A stretch of 17,233 bases of DNA. Origin: an uncultured Bacteroides sp. (GTDB lineage Bacteria; Bacteroidota; Bacteroidia; Bacteroidales; Bacteroidaceae). Numbering within the stretch: the stretch's first letter is position 1; each line of letters starts with the position of its first letter. The stretch covers positions 1 to 17,233 of the forward strand of contig CAKUYM010000058.1 of the NCBI GenBank assembly GCA_934716785.1, in the 5' to 3' direction. The position numbers were made by a program, and so were the translations under genes. A model generated the notes under the pieces. The model did no database searches, had not been told where the DNA came from, and worked only from the letters and a program-made list of their open reading frames with translations. Shown piece by piece: positions 1-6,818 of this stretch.

Positions 1-1132
1 TCCTAATGTAGGACAAGCTAATGATTTGAATGAACAAAAATTAAATTACTTCATAAATGAATACAATAAAATATCACTACAAATAGACATTCTAATACCT
101 GATATTGCTTTAGACAAAGGACAACTTAAAAGATATAAAGAACAATTAATTGGGATTTCCGAAGATTTAAGAAAAAATAAAGATTTGCTAAAGATCAACA
201 AGTTAGGAGCAGAGATAGAAATGCCAACAGCCATAAATATTTGTCCTTTATGTAAGAATACAATAAATGATAATTCTTTACTTCCTGAAGAGATTAAAGA
301 AACTCCTATGCAATTAGAAGATAATATCACTTACTTAGATGCTCAAAAGAAGATGATTGAGGTATATATAGAAGGACAACGTAAATATATTCAAGACAAA
401 GAATTGCATTTACGAGCTATGCAAAATAAATCTGTGGAACTGAAACAGAATATTAGAAATTTGAAGCGTGAGTTGATAGCTGATGAACGTTTACCTTCTG
501 AGGTAGAAATAGAACGACGACTGAATTTACGTAATAAAATAGATTTCTATTTGAGATTAATAGATGACTTTAACTCTTATAAAAATGACGTGTTGTCACT
601 TTCTGAAGAATGGGAAGAATTAATTAATAGAGAAAAGAATCTTCCTCTAGATTTTTATTCATTAGAAGATAGAAAAAAAATATCTGATTTGGAAAATCTC
701 TTTTTAAACTTATTAAAACAATTTGATTATTCAAGTCAAAGCGGAGAACGTATAAGAATTTCTATGGAAAAATATCTTCCTATGGTAGAAGCTAAAATCA
801 ATGACGAAAAGATAAAGCAATATGATATAAAGTACGATTCTTCAGGTAGTGATTTTGTACGTGCAATATGGGCATATACATGTGCATTGAAAAAAGTCTC
901 AGATTTACATATTACTAACCACCCTAGGTTATTAATGCTGGATGAACCTCAACAGCAGTCTGCATCAATAGATGATTTTAAGACTCTATTGACTGAATTA
1001 TCTAAATATAAAAATGCGCAAGTGCTTGTTTTTGCATCTTTCAATAACTCAGATGAGGACTATGAGAACTCAACAAAAGGATTAGAATTTAGCTTGAATA
1101 AAATTGAAGGTAAAATAGTAAAACAATTATAA
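1..1132 (+). CDS. SMC/Rad50-like ATPase, C-terminal part (5' end outside window)
   Basis: The reading frame is open to the left edge of the window. The first possible start inside it is a TTG at 26, so the true start is probably upstream and this is a 3' fragment. Numbering from that TTG, a CPLC motif at residues 73-76 resembles half of a Rad50-type zinc hook. It is flanked by long charged stretches rich in E, K and L (about 25-65 and 95-220) typical of coiled coil. An ABC-signature-like SSGSD lies at 272-276, and a Walker B/D-loop-like segment LLMLDEP at 302-308 is followed by QQQSA. The Walker A motif is not in view and should lie upstream. This arrangement fits an SMC/Rad50-type ATPase such as those found in anti-phage systems, but I cannot assign a named system. 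The gene is visibly more AT-rich than the mob and tra genes and converges on mobC, suggesting a separately acquired cargo gene. Confidence 0.75.
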   Translation, partial: PNVGQANDLNEQKLNYFINEYNKISLQIDILIPDIALDKGQLKRYKEQLIGISEDLRKNKDLLKINKLGAEIEMPTAINICPLCKNTINDNSLLPEEIKETPMQLEDNITYLDAQKKMIEVYIEGQRKYIQDKELHLRAMQNKSVELKQNIRNLKRELIADERLPSEVEIERRLNLRNKIDFYLRLIDDFNSYKNDVLSLSEEWEELINREKNLPLDFYSLEDRKKISDLENLFLNLLKQFDYSSQSGERIRISMEKYLPMVEAKINDEKIKQYDIKYDSSGSDFVRAIWAYTCALKKVSDLHITNHPRLLMLDEPQQQSASIDDFKTLLTELSKYKNAQVLVFASFNNSDEDYENSTKGLEFSLNKIEGKIVKQL

Positions 1133-1138
1133 ATATAA

Positions 1139-1174
1139 AGATACTGTCTTGAATATAAAAGGAAGACAGTATCT
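1139..1174. terminator. Bidirectional terminator between converging genes
   Basis: A perfect 12-bp inverted repeat has arms AGATACTGTCTT (1139-1150) and AAGACAGTATCT (1163-1174) with a 12-nt loop. It lies in the 54-bp gap between the stop of the SMC-like gene (1132) and the stop of mobC (1187). Read on the minus strand the stem is followed by a T-rich stretch, and read on the plus strand by a weaker one. The convergent setting supports termination in both directions. Confidence 0.72.
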
Positions 1175-1186
1175 ATGCTTATTTTG

Positions 1187-3190
1187 TCACTCTTTTATGA
1201 GATGTTTTAATTGAGGATTATTCTTTATCCGTTCCGTTTCGTCCGTGACAATCTGCTGAACTTCCTGCTTGACCCGGTTGTAATTTGCCTGTATTTCTTC
1301 CTGCATCCGGTCGTTCCCATCCTCGTCCCTGAAATCTATGATTTGGGGCAGCTTCTTATATTGGGCTGTTTCCCGTTTCACCTTATCATTATCCACCACA
1401 ATTTCCGCATGGAATATTTTCTGCTCAATGCGTTCATCGAAATTGTCACTGACCGCACCCACAAACATACCCTGTGTTAAGTTGGATATTTTACTGGGTG
1501 GTATCAGGCTATCCATCTGCGTACTGATAGAGGTTGATTTATCATTCCGGTTGATAGTCATGCTTTGGCGTTTTTGCAGTACCTTTCCGAAACGGTCTGA
1601 AAGCGTTTTTGCCGTTTCAGAAACCACCTGACCGGAAAAGATATTTCCTACTGTATTTTCGATTACACGACTTTCCTTGTCCCCATAATCCCGGCGTAAC
1701 TGGCTGAAATCCTGAAAACCCAAACAGACCGCCACCTTGTTGCTTCGTGCCGTTGCTATCAGGTTATCCAGTCCCCGAAAATAGATGGTCGGTAATTCGT
1801 CAATAATTACGGAACTTTTGAGTTGGTGCTTCTTGTTTATCAGCTTCACGATGCGGGAATTGTACAATCCCAAAGCACAGGAATAGATATTTTGACGGTC
1901 GGGATTATTGCCTACTACTAAAATTTTAGGTTCTTCCGGGTTGTTTATATCCAGTGAAAAATCATCCCCTGTCATTACCCAATATAAAGCTGGGCTTATC
2001 ATACGGGAAAGTGGGATTTTAGCACTTGCAAGCTGCCCTTGAAGCTGGTCTTGCGCATTACTTTCCCATGCGTCCATGAACGGTGAAAGATAGTTTTCCA
2101 GTTCGGGATAGCTGGTTAAAATAGTGAACGTATCGGCATATTTCTTGTTCAGAAATTCAATGGCGTGCGGAAATGTACAATACTTGCCCCCCTGATAGAT
2201 TTTCAAAAACCAAATGATAGAAGCGAGCAGGATAATCGGGCTTTCTACAAAGAAATCTCCCTGCTTGGTTATCCAACTGCGGTTAAGGTTTAACATGATG
2301 GTATAACTGGCTTCGTATGCGTCCGATATGTCCGTCATAAATGCCGGATTTATCGGGTTGCATCGGTGGCTTTTTCGTGGGTCGTCAAAGTTAATCATGT
2401 AGAATTTAGGTTTTACCTTATACCCGTCCAAATGACCCAATAAGTGATTATAAGCTATCTCTGAAAGGTCAGGAAATTTGTAGTCATAAATATAAACAGC
2501 GAAGCCTTTTTCGATTTGCTGTTTTATGTAATTATTGACTATCGCATACGACTTTCCCGAACCGGGTGTGCCTAAAACCATGCTTGCCCTGAACGGGTTT
2601 ACAACGTTTATCCACCCATCATTCCATTTCTTCTTATAGTAGAACCGTGTCGGCAGGTTGATGGAATACTCGTTTTCTATCAGGCGTGTTTCCTGTGCGA
2701 AACTTTCATTCTCGGTATTAAACACATCATCCATCAGGTTGTTTTTCAACAGGCGGGAAATCCATACTCCGGCTGCCAACAGGGAAAGATACCCGGCTGT
2801 CATGGTAAAGATATACAAACCTGTATTTGCAGCCAATGGTAACGGCAAAACCAATAACCACCAGTTCAGGAAGAACAGGATAAAACCGATTGTCAGGAAC
2901 ATATAAATCCTGTTCCATGTGATTTTTTCCTCTTTCACTCCCTTTGTACCCAAACAGGAAAGCGCAAGGAATACCACTGAAAAAAGTTTGGTGTACAGGA
3001 TATTGGAGAACAGCCCGGCGGTACGCTGGAAGTTCAACAGGATTTTATCGACTACCTCGATATTGATGCCCCACTGACGGAACGACTGGTAACAAAACCA
3101 ATAAATGTTTATAACTACAAATAAAATACTGATTGCCCGCATAAAGTCCATGACCTTTGCAAGTCCTCTTAAATCATCTTCATTCTGCAT
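1187..3190 (-). CDS. mobC: MobC, conjugative coupling ATPase (VirD4/TraG family)
   Basis: This 667-residue protein is the coupling protein that brings the relaxase-bound DNA to the type IV secretion channel at the inner membrane. Hydrophobic segments at about 17-35, 60-80, 97-120 and 125-145 form an N-terminal membrane anchor. The cytoplasmic part follows, with Walker A GTPGSGKS at 207-214 and a Walker B-like VIIDELP with D464 and E465. Size and motif layout match the Bacteroides MobC proteins. The start at 3190 is 20 nt after the mobB stop, and the three mob genes appear to form one minus-strand operon. The end faces the convergent terminator at 1139-1174. The family assignment is firm; substrate specificity is inferred from the neighbouring relaxase. 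Confidence 0.93.
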   Translation of the reverse strand: MQNEDDLRGLAKVMDFMRAISILFVVINIYWFCYQSFRQWGINIEVVDKILLNFQRTAGLFSNILYTKLFSVVFLALSCLGTKGVKEEKITWNRIYMFLTIGFILFFLNWWLLVLPLPLAANTGLYIFTMTAGYLSLLAAGVWISRLLKNNLMDDVFNTENESFAQETRLIENEYSINLPTRFYYKKKWNDGWINVVNPFRASMVLGTPGSGKSYAIVNNYIKQQIEKGFAVYIYDYKFPDLSEIAYNHLLGHLDGYKVKPKFYMINFDDPRKSHRCNPINPAFMTDISDAYEASYTIMLNLNRSWITKQGDFFVESPIILLASIIWFLKIYQGGKYCTFPHAIEFLNKKYADTFTILTSYPELENYLSPFMDAWESNAQDQLQGQLASAKIPLSRMISPALYWVMTGDDFSLDINNPEEPKILVVGNNPDRQNIYSCALGLYNSRIVKLINKKHQLKSSVIIDELPTIYFRGLDNLIATARSNKVAVCLGFQDFSQLRRDYGDKESRVIENTVGNIFSGQVVSETAKTLSDRFGKVLQKRQSMTINRNDKSTSISTQMDSLIPPSKISNLTQGMFVGAVSDNFDERIEQKIFHAEIVVDNDKVKRETAQYKKLPQIIDFRDEDGNDRMQEEIQANYNRVKQEVQQIVTDETERIKNNPQLKHLIKE

Positions 3191-3210
3191 AATTGAAATT
3201 TTTATAGTTA

Positions 3211-4449
3211 TTAAATACGTCTTTGTTTCTTCTTCTTTTTCTTCTTGGGTGGCGGAACTTGGCTGTTTTCGGGCGGGGTATCATTCCCACCGGATAACAG
3301 GCTGAACAGTCCGGCAAGGGCATTGCCTGTATTTTCAAGGTGCCCGGTCGGGTTAAATTCCGGCGTGCGTTCCTGCATTTCCTGTTTGCTGTTTCCCGTC
3401 AAAGTACGGGAGCCGGAAAACAGGTCGTTGAACACATTGGCGGAAAAGTCCTTTCCCAACCGAGAACCGTTCAGGACGATACGGTTTTCGTGGTCGATGA
3501 ATGTTATGCCGTATATCCTGCCTGTATCGTTCTGCCGGAAAAGTACATCTATGCCTTTCGCTTTCAAGTCTGCAATCAACAGTTCCCGGCTACGGGCGGA
3601 TTGCATCACTGCGCCGACTGTCCGGCGGGTACGCTCTTTCAGGTTCTTGTCCTGAATGTCCTTTACAGATTTCTTGATGTGCCTTTGGATAGCTTCGTAA
3701 CCTACCGACTTACCCAAAGAGGAAGATTTGAACGGGTTTCCCTGCTTTTCTCCCTTGTCATTGGTCGCCGAATAGACAATGCCATTATAGGGTTTACCGT
3801 TCACTTCCCCTTTCACTTCCTCCGCCTGTACATTATATATAAATAGCAACGCTTTGTATTCCGTAAAACTCAGGAAACGGTAACTGCTGGCAAGGGCTTT
3901 CACCGTATTGGATAACTGGTGCTTTACGTCTCCTGCCCGGTAGTCCACCTTTTTAAGTTCGGGGCGTTCGGTTGTCTGTTTCTTCTCCGCCGGATGCAGC
4001 CCGTACTTCTGTTCCAGTTCACGGGTGATTTGTTTGCTGCGGATATGCTCGAACTTGTCGTTTATCTTTTTGCCCGTATCATCCACCCGGATGGAAACGA
4101 TATGTATATGATGCCTTGCAATATCTTCGTGCTTGTAAACCATATACGGCTGATTGCCATATCCTAACTTATCCATATATTCTTTGGCGATGTCCGCCAA
4201 CTGGCTGTCGGAAAGTACATCGTCCGGGTGCGGGTTCAGGGAGATATGGATAATCGGCTTTTCCGTTTTCAGGTCTGCGGGCAGGTGCATATCGAAACAT
4301 TCCATACAACGCCGGATGCTGAAATTTCCGTCCTCGCTCTCAAACATCCGGTTGCTTAAAAGTACCTTTCCCTGTTCTTCGTCCACCTTGTTTTGGTTGT
4401 AGGAAAGCGCACCGAACATGGAACTGCCTACGCTTATCTTTGCAACCAT
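3211..4449 (-). CDS. mobB: MobB, relaxase/mobilization nuclease
   Basis: This 412-residue relaxase would nick oriT and stay attached to the transferred strand. The N-terminus has an ALSYNQNKV motif with Tyr17 as a candidate nucleophile, as in Bacteroides MobB-type relaxases. The metal-binding region shows HEDIARHHIHIV, with H107, H113, H114 and H116 forming the HxH-type signature of the relaxase/mobilization nuclease domain. Residues about 170-330 form the charged middle and C-terminal part. The very end is a basic tail with seven consecutive lysines followed by QRRI. The gene starts at 4449, overlapping the end of mobA by 16 nt, which suggests translational coupling, and ends 20 nt before mobC. 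The catalytic tyrosine assignment is by family analogy. Confidence 0.93.
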   Translation of the reverse strand: MVAKISVGSSMFGALSYNQNKVDEEQGKVLLSNRMFESEDGNFSIRRCMECFDMHLPADLKTEKPIIHISLNPHPDDVLSDSQLADIAKEYMDKLGYGNQPYMVYKHEDIARHHIHIVSIRVDDTGKKINDKFEHIRSKQITRELEQKYGLHPAEKKQTTERPELKKVDYRAGDVKHQLSNTVKALASSYRFLSFTEYKALLFIYNVQAEEVKGEVNGKPYNGIVYSATNDKGEKQGNPFKSSSLGKSVGYEAIQRHIKKSVKDIQDKNLKERTRRTVGAVMQSARSRELLIADLKAKGIDVLFRQNDTGRIYGITFIDHENRIVLNGSRLGKDFSANVFNDLFSGSRTLTGNSKQEMQERTPEFNPTGHLENTGNALAGLFSLLSGGNDTPPENSQVPPPKKKKKKKQRRI

Positions 4450-4871
4450 CTTGTTTCAAATTCACGGGTCAGTTCAATAATTTGGCGGTTCAGGTCGGCA
4501 AGTTCCATCGTTGCCTTTTCCAGTTTATAGAGAAATGCAAGGGCTTTCTTCTCTGAAAAATTGGTATTGAGAGCCTTTACCACCTGATTATAATTTACGG
4601 CAATCCCCCTGTACTGGGAATATAAAGCGGTCAGCCGGGTATAATATTCTACTGCCGCCTTGTCGATTCTAATCACTTTGAACGGTTCGCCGAAGATGCG
4701 GGCGGTGATAAAATGCGCTTTGGTGCGCATACCGGACTGGTCGAACAATGCCAAAAAGCGGGCGTGGTCTATCGCATTGAAGCTGATAGAGTACCGGAAC
4801 ACTGCCGGGTCTGCTTTGGGCTTTCGTCCTGCGCCACCCGGACGGGGCGCATTTTCATTTTTCTGTTTCAT
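4434..4871 (-). CDS. mobA: MobA, mobilization accessory protein (probable ribbon-helix-helix)
   Basis: A 145-residue basic protein at the head of the mob operon. It has a proline/glycine-rich basic N-terminus (PRPGGAGRKPKA, about 9-20), then a segment about 25-60 resembling the ribbon-helix-helix fold of MobA/MobC-type accessory proteins. A mostly helical C-terminus (about 75-145) includes NYNQVVKALN, a pattern typical of relaxosome accessory proteins. The expected role is to bind oriT and help the relaxase MobB load and nick. The predicted oriT hairpins begin 18 bp upstream of its start codon. The function is inferred from family and position; no catalytic residues are expected. Confidence 0.87.
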   Translation of the reverse strand: MKQKNENAPRPGGAGRKPKADPAVFRYSISFNAIDHARFLALFDQSGMRTKAHFITARIFGEPFKVIRIDKAAVEYYTRLTALYSQYRGIAVNYNQVVKALNTNFSEKKALAFLYKLEKATMELADLNRQIIELTREFETRWLQR

Positions 4872-4885
4872 GCTACATTATTTTT

Positions 4886-4931
4886 AAAGGGTTACGACTT
4901 CGGAGTGACCCTATCCCGGCTTCGTCCGGGC
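4886..4931. other. Candidate origin of transfer (oriT) hairpins
   Basis: Two adjacent stem-loops lie 18-60 bp upstream of mobA. The first pairs GGGTTAC (4889-4895) with GTGACCC (4905-4911) with one G-T wobble. It can alternatively form ACT-TCGG-AGT (4897-4906). The second pairs CCCGG (4915-4919) with CCGGG (4926-4930). Inverted repeats close to the relaxase operon are the usual architecture of oriT, where the relaxase binds a hairpin next to the nick. I cannot identify the nick itself. The region is also open as a minus-strand reading frame (4892-5305), but the structure argues for a DNA site. Confidence 0.5.
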
Positions 4932-5003
4932 AAGGCGTTCAAAGCTGCTGAAAGAATTTCAAGCTGCTCTAAACACACCTTGCTATTTGCCAGTGCAAAT
5001 AAA

Positions 5004-5023
5004 AATCCGCCTACGGACGGATT
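5004..5023. repeat. Inverted repeat in hub
   Basis: AATCCG (5004-5009) and CGGATT (5018-5023) are perfect inverted arms around an 8-nt loop; the inner part can alternatively pair TCCG (5006-5009) with CGGA (5014-5017). It could belong to the relaxosome binding region or a leader structure of the mob transcript. Short arms make chance occurrence possible. Confidence 0.35.
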
Positions 5024-5074
5024 GGAGTTAGCGGATATTGGAACGCTCCCGGCGGCGAGGGCTTGGTTAGCCTG

Positions 5075-5090
5075 ACCGATGCCTTTCGGT
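5075..5090. repeat. Short stem-loop upstream of mobA
   Basis: ACCGA (5075-5079) pairs with TCGGT (5086-5090) around a 6-nt loop. It borders the minus-strand promoter match at 5093-5100, so it would sit at the 5' end of a mob transcript started there. The five-bp stem is weak support. Confidence 0.25.
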
Positions 5091-5092
5091 TG

Positions 5093-5100
5093 CAAAGTAA
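5093..5100 (-). promoter_or_regulatory. Possible -7 element of the mob operon promoter
   Basis: Read on the minus strand this is TTACTTTG, one mismatch from the Bacteroidetes -7 consensus TAnnTTTG. It faces mobA with a leader of over 200 nt. I see no good TTTG -33 box at the proper distance, so the call is tentative. Confidence 0.25.
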
Positions 5101-5135
5101 CGGGTATTAAAAATGCTGTGAAATAGCGGGTTATA

Positions 5136-5170
5136 GGACAAATTAGGACAAACGGGGACATTTGAGGACA
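5136..5170 (+). repeat. GGACA box array, copy 1 (four boxes, 10-bp period)
   Basis: GGACA occurs at 5136, 5146, 5156 and 5166, exactly 10 bp apart, placing all four on one face of the helix. This geometry is typical of cooperative protein-binding sites such as iterons. A second array with the same spacing lies at 6999-7033. Over 54 bp (5136-5189 against 6999-7052) the copies match at 46 positions. The binding partner is unknown. Confidence 0.65.
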
Positions 5171-5303
5171 CATCTCGAAACGGGTTGTTTTTCTACGTTT
5201 ATTTGTCTCGGATTTAAGAAAGAAAGCAATATGGATAGATGGAAATATAGCTTGAAAAGCGTGCGGAAAGAAAACGGTTTTGAAAACTTGAAAACAAGAT
5301 TTC

Positions 5304-5317
5304 AAGATTGCAATCTT
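5304..5317. repeat. Perfect 14-bp palindrome
   Basis: AAGATTGCAATCTT is its own reverse complement. Such a symmetric site is typical of a dimeric regulator operator. It lies about 264 bp upstream of traA, just before the 24-bp repeat array. Confidence 0.45.
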
Positions 5318-5329
5318 TCAAGAAAGCAG

Positions 5330-5470
5330 GAAAGCAAACCGGATGGAATGATTGAAAGGAAACAGGCTTTCAATCGGGAAAGCAAACTGTCTGCAAAGAA
5401 AACAAACTGTCTTTGTGGAAAGGTTGAAAAGGAAGAAGCAAGAAAGAAAACAGGCTGTCTTTGCAGAAAG
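5330..5470 (+). repeat. Degenerate 24-bp tandem repeat array headed by GAAAG
   Basis: GAAAG occurs at 5330, 5354, 5378, 5418, 5442 and 5466. The steps are 24, 24, 40, 24 and 24 bp. The best units share the head GAAAGnAAACnGG and some share a CTGTCTTTG tail (5408-5415 and 5456-5463 regions). The step of 40 is one full unit plus 16 bp, as if one unit lost 8 bp. More GAAAG words outside the array (5218, 5222, 5266, 5322, 5470, 5510) extend the purine bias of the plus strand. Since the 40-bp step breaks the reading frame, the repeat is maintained at DNA rather than protein level. Binding sites for a tra operon regulator or a single-strand function are possible. Confidence 0.5.
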
Positions 5471-5518
5471 AAAGCAATCATTCTCTCTTTCGTGCTTTTA
5501 ACATGGAACGAAAGAAAA

Positions 5519-5542
5519 CCATCCGTCAATCTGTACGGATGG
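5519..5542 (+). promoter_or_regulatory. Stem-loop in the traA leader
   Basis: CCATCCGT (5519-5526) and ACGGATGG (5535-5542) form a perfect 8-bp stem with an 8-nt loop, ending 38 nt before the traA start. There is no T-run after it, so it is not a classical terminator. It could be an operator or an RNA structure controlling traA translation. Confidence 0.45.
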
Positions 5543-5580
5543 AATGAAATAAAGATGTATCACAAAAAAGAATTATTACA

Positions 5581-6342
5581 ATGAAGAAAGAAACCTTGTA
5601 TGTGGCTTTCTCCACCCAAAAGGGCGGGGTCGGCAAAACAACGTTCACCGTCTTGGTGGCAAGTTACCTGTATTACCTGAAAGGGTATAATGTGGCAGTC
5701 GTGGATTGCGACTACCCGCAACATTCTATTTCCGCCATGCGCAAACGGGATGCCGAACAGGTGAACAGTGATGAGTATTACAAACGGCTTGCTTTCAGCC
5801 AGTTCAAAACACTGGGAAAGAAAGCGTACCCGGTGCTTTGCAGTTCACCAGACGAAGCGATAAAAACGGCGGATAAATTTCTTGCGTCTGCCGGGATGGA
5901 CTATGATGTGGTCTTTTTCGACCTGCCCGGAACGGTGAACAGTGAGGGCGTTATCAATTCCCTTTCAGGGGTGGATTATATTTTCACCCCCATTGCCGCC
6001 GACCGGGTAGTATTGGAAAGCAGCCTTTCCTTTGCGGTGGCTATCCATAAACTGCTGGTTAAGAATGAAGCGTGCCGCCTAAAAGGGCTGCACCTGTTTT
6101 GGAACATGGTAGATGGACGGGAAAAGACAGACCTGTACACCCTGTATGAGCAGACCATCGGGGAACTGGAACTACCCCTTATGAAAGTATTTATCCCGGA
6201 CACCAAAAGGTTTAAAAAGGAACTGGACGCACAGCGTAAAACCGTGTTCCGTTCCACGCTGTTCCCGGCAGACAAACGGCTGGTAAAGGGCAGCAACATG
6301 GAAGAACTGATAACCGAAATCGCATACCTTATAAAACTGTAA
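5581..6342 (+). CDS. traA: TraA, ParA-family ATPase
   Basis: A 253-residue ParA/MinD-type ATPase, the usual first gene of Bacteroides tra operons. The deviant Walker A motif KGGVGKTT is at residues 14-21, a DxD segment (VVDCDYPQ) at about 40-47, and a Walker B-like VVFFDLPG at about 110-117. Members of this family bind ATP and organise DNA or protein cargo; its exact role in conjugation is not established and may be positioning or regulation. The gene opens the operon after the leader hairpin at 5519-5542 and is followed 4 nt later by the DUF3408 gene, indicating co-transcription. Confidence 0.9.
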   Translation: MKKETLYVAFSTQKGGVGKTTFTVLVASYLYYLKGYNVAVVDCDYPQHSISAMRKRDAEQVNSDEYYKRLAFSQFKTLGKKAYPVLCSSPDEAIKTADKFLASAGMDYDVVFFDLPGTVNSEGVINSLSGVDYIFTPIAADRVVLESSLSFAVAIHKLLVKNEACRLKGLHLFWNMVDGREKTDLYTLYEQTIGELELPLMKVFIPDTKRFKKELDAQRKTVFRSTLFPADKRLVKGSNMEELITEIAYLIKL

Positions 6343-6346
6343 CGAC

Positions 6347-6817
6347 ATGGCAAAGCAAAACGGCGGGAAACCGCAGATTAACGAGGATTTTATGAAAGAG
6401 ATTATTTCACAGGGCTTACCCATGAAGAAACAGGAAACGCCAATGGTGGCAATACCAACGGAAGTGAAAACTAAAGCGGAAACACCCGACATCCCGGCAA
6501 ACGTACCTGAACAAGAACCGAAATGGGAAACAGAAAACGTTAAGGAAGAAAAGGCAGTGAAAGAACCTGCCCGCCGGAAAAAGAACGCTCCGGGCGATTA
6601 CCGGGAAACCTATTTCATGCGGGTGGACTTGACCGACCGCCAGCCGTTATATGTCAGCCGTACTACCCACGAAAAGCTGATGAAGATAGTAACCGTTATC
6701 GGCGGACGTAAAGCGACCGTCAGCAGCTATGTAGAAAATATCCTGCTCCGGCATTTCGACCAGTTTCAGGACGAGATAAACGAACTGTACGAAAGCAAAT
6801 TTGAAAAGCCGTTCTGA
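6347..6817 (+). CDS. traB: TraB, DUF3408 protein
   Basis: A 156-residue protein with a charged, probably disordered N-terminal half (about 1-85, rich in K, E and P). The compact C-terminal half (about 88-156, from RETYFMRVDL to the end) matches the DUF3408 pattern of Bacteroidetes conjugative elements. That part contains short strand-helix-helix segments resembling a ribbon-helix-helix DNA-binding fold. Pairing with a ParA-like neighbour suggests a ParB-like partner that links TraA to DNA, but this is inference. It starts 4 nt after traA and ends 1 nt before the next gene. Confidence 0.82.
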   Translation: MAKQNGGKPQINEDFMKEIISQGLPMKKQETPMVAIPTEVKTKAETPDIPANVPEQEPKWETENVKEEKAVKEPARRKKNAPGDYRETYFMRVDLTDRQPLYVSRTTHEKLMKIVTVIGGRKATVSSYVENILLRHFDQFQDEINELYESKFEKPF

Positions 6818-6818
6818 T

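Larger units (their letters stand above)
4872..5580. other. Mob-tra intergenic hub (709 bp, no convincing gene)
   Basis: This gap separates the divergent mobA and traA genes. From left to right it holds a hairpin cluster (4889-4930), inverted repeats at 5004-5023 and 5075-5090, a weak minus-strand promoter match (5093-5100), four GGACA boxes at exact 10-bp spacing (5136-5170), a purine-rich region with 12 GAAAG words including a 24-bp repeat array (5330-5470), a 14-bp palindrome (5304-5317) and an 8-bp-stem hairpin (5519-5542). In CTnDOT the tra operon promoter upstream of traA is activated by element-encoded excision proteins (established), so operator sites are expected here. I found no perfect TAnnTTTG promoter directly upstream of traA. 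Confidence 0.7.

Noticed and set aside
3245..4402. Several plus-strand frames opposite mobB
   Set aside because: They are antisense shadows of the relaxase gene with no recognisable protein features.
4892..5305. Minus-strand frame of 137 residues across the hub
   Set aside because: It covers the predicted oriT hairpins and the GGACA array, has no recognisable domain, and is better explained as structured non-coding DNA.
5330..5470. CRISPR array
   Set aside because: The 24-bp units are contiguous and degenerate, without identical repeats separated by unique spacers, and no cas genes are in view.
5231..5584. Plus-strand frame of 117 residues (longer version from 5162) ending with an ATGA overlap with traA
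   Set aside because: The overlap with traA is suggestive, but the frame is built from the GAAAG repeats, is very lysine-rich, and the repeat steps (one of 40 bp) do not keep the frame. I treat it as a by-product of the repeat array, with some residual doubt.
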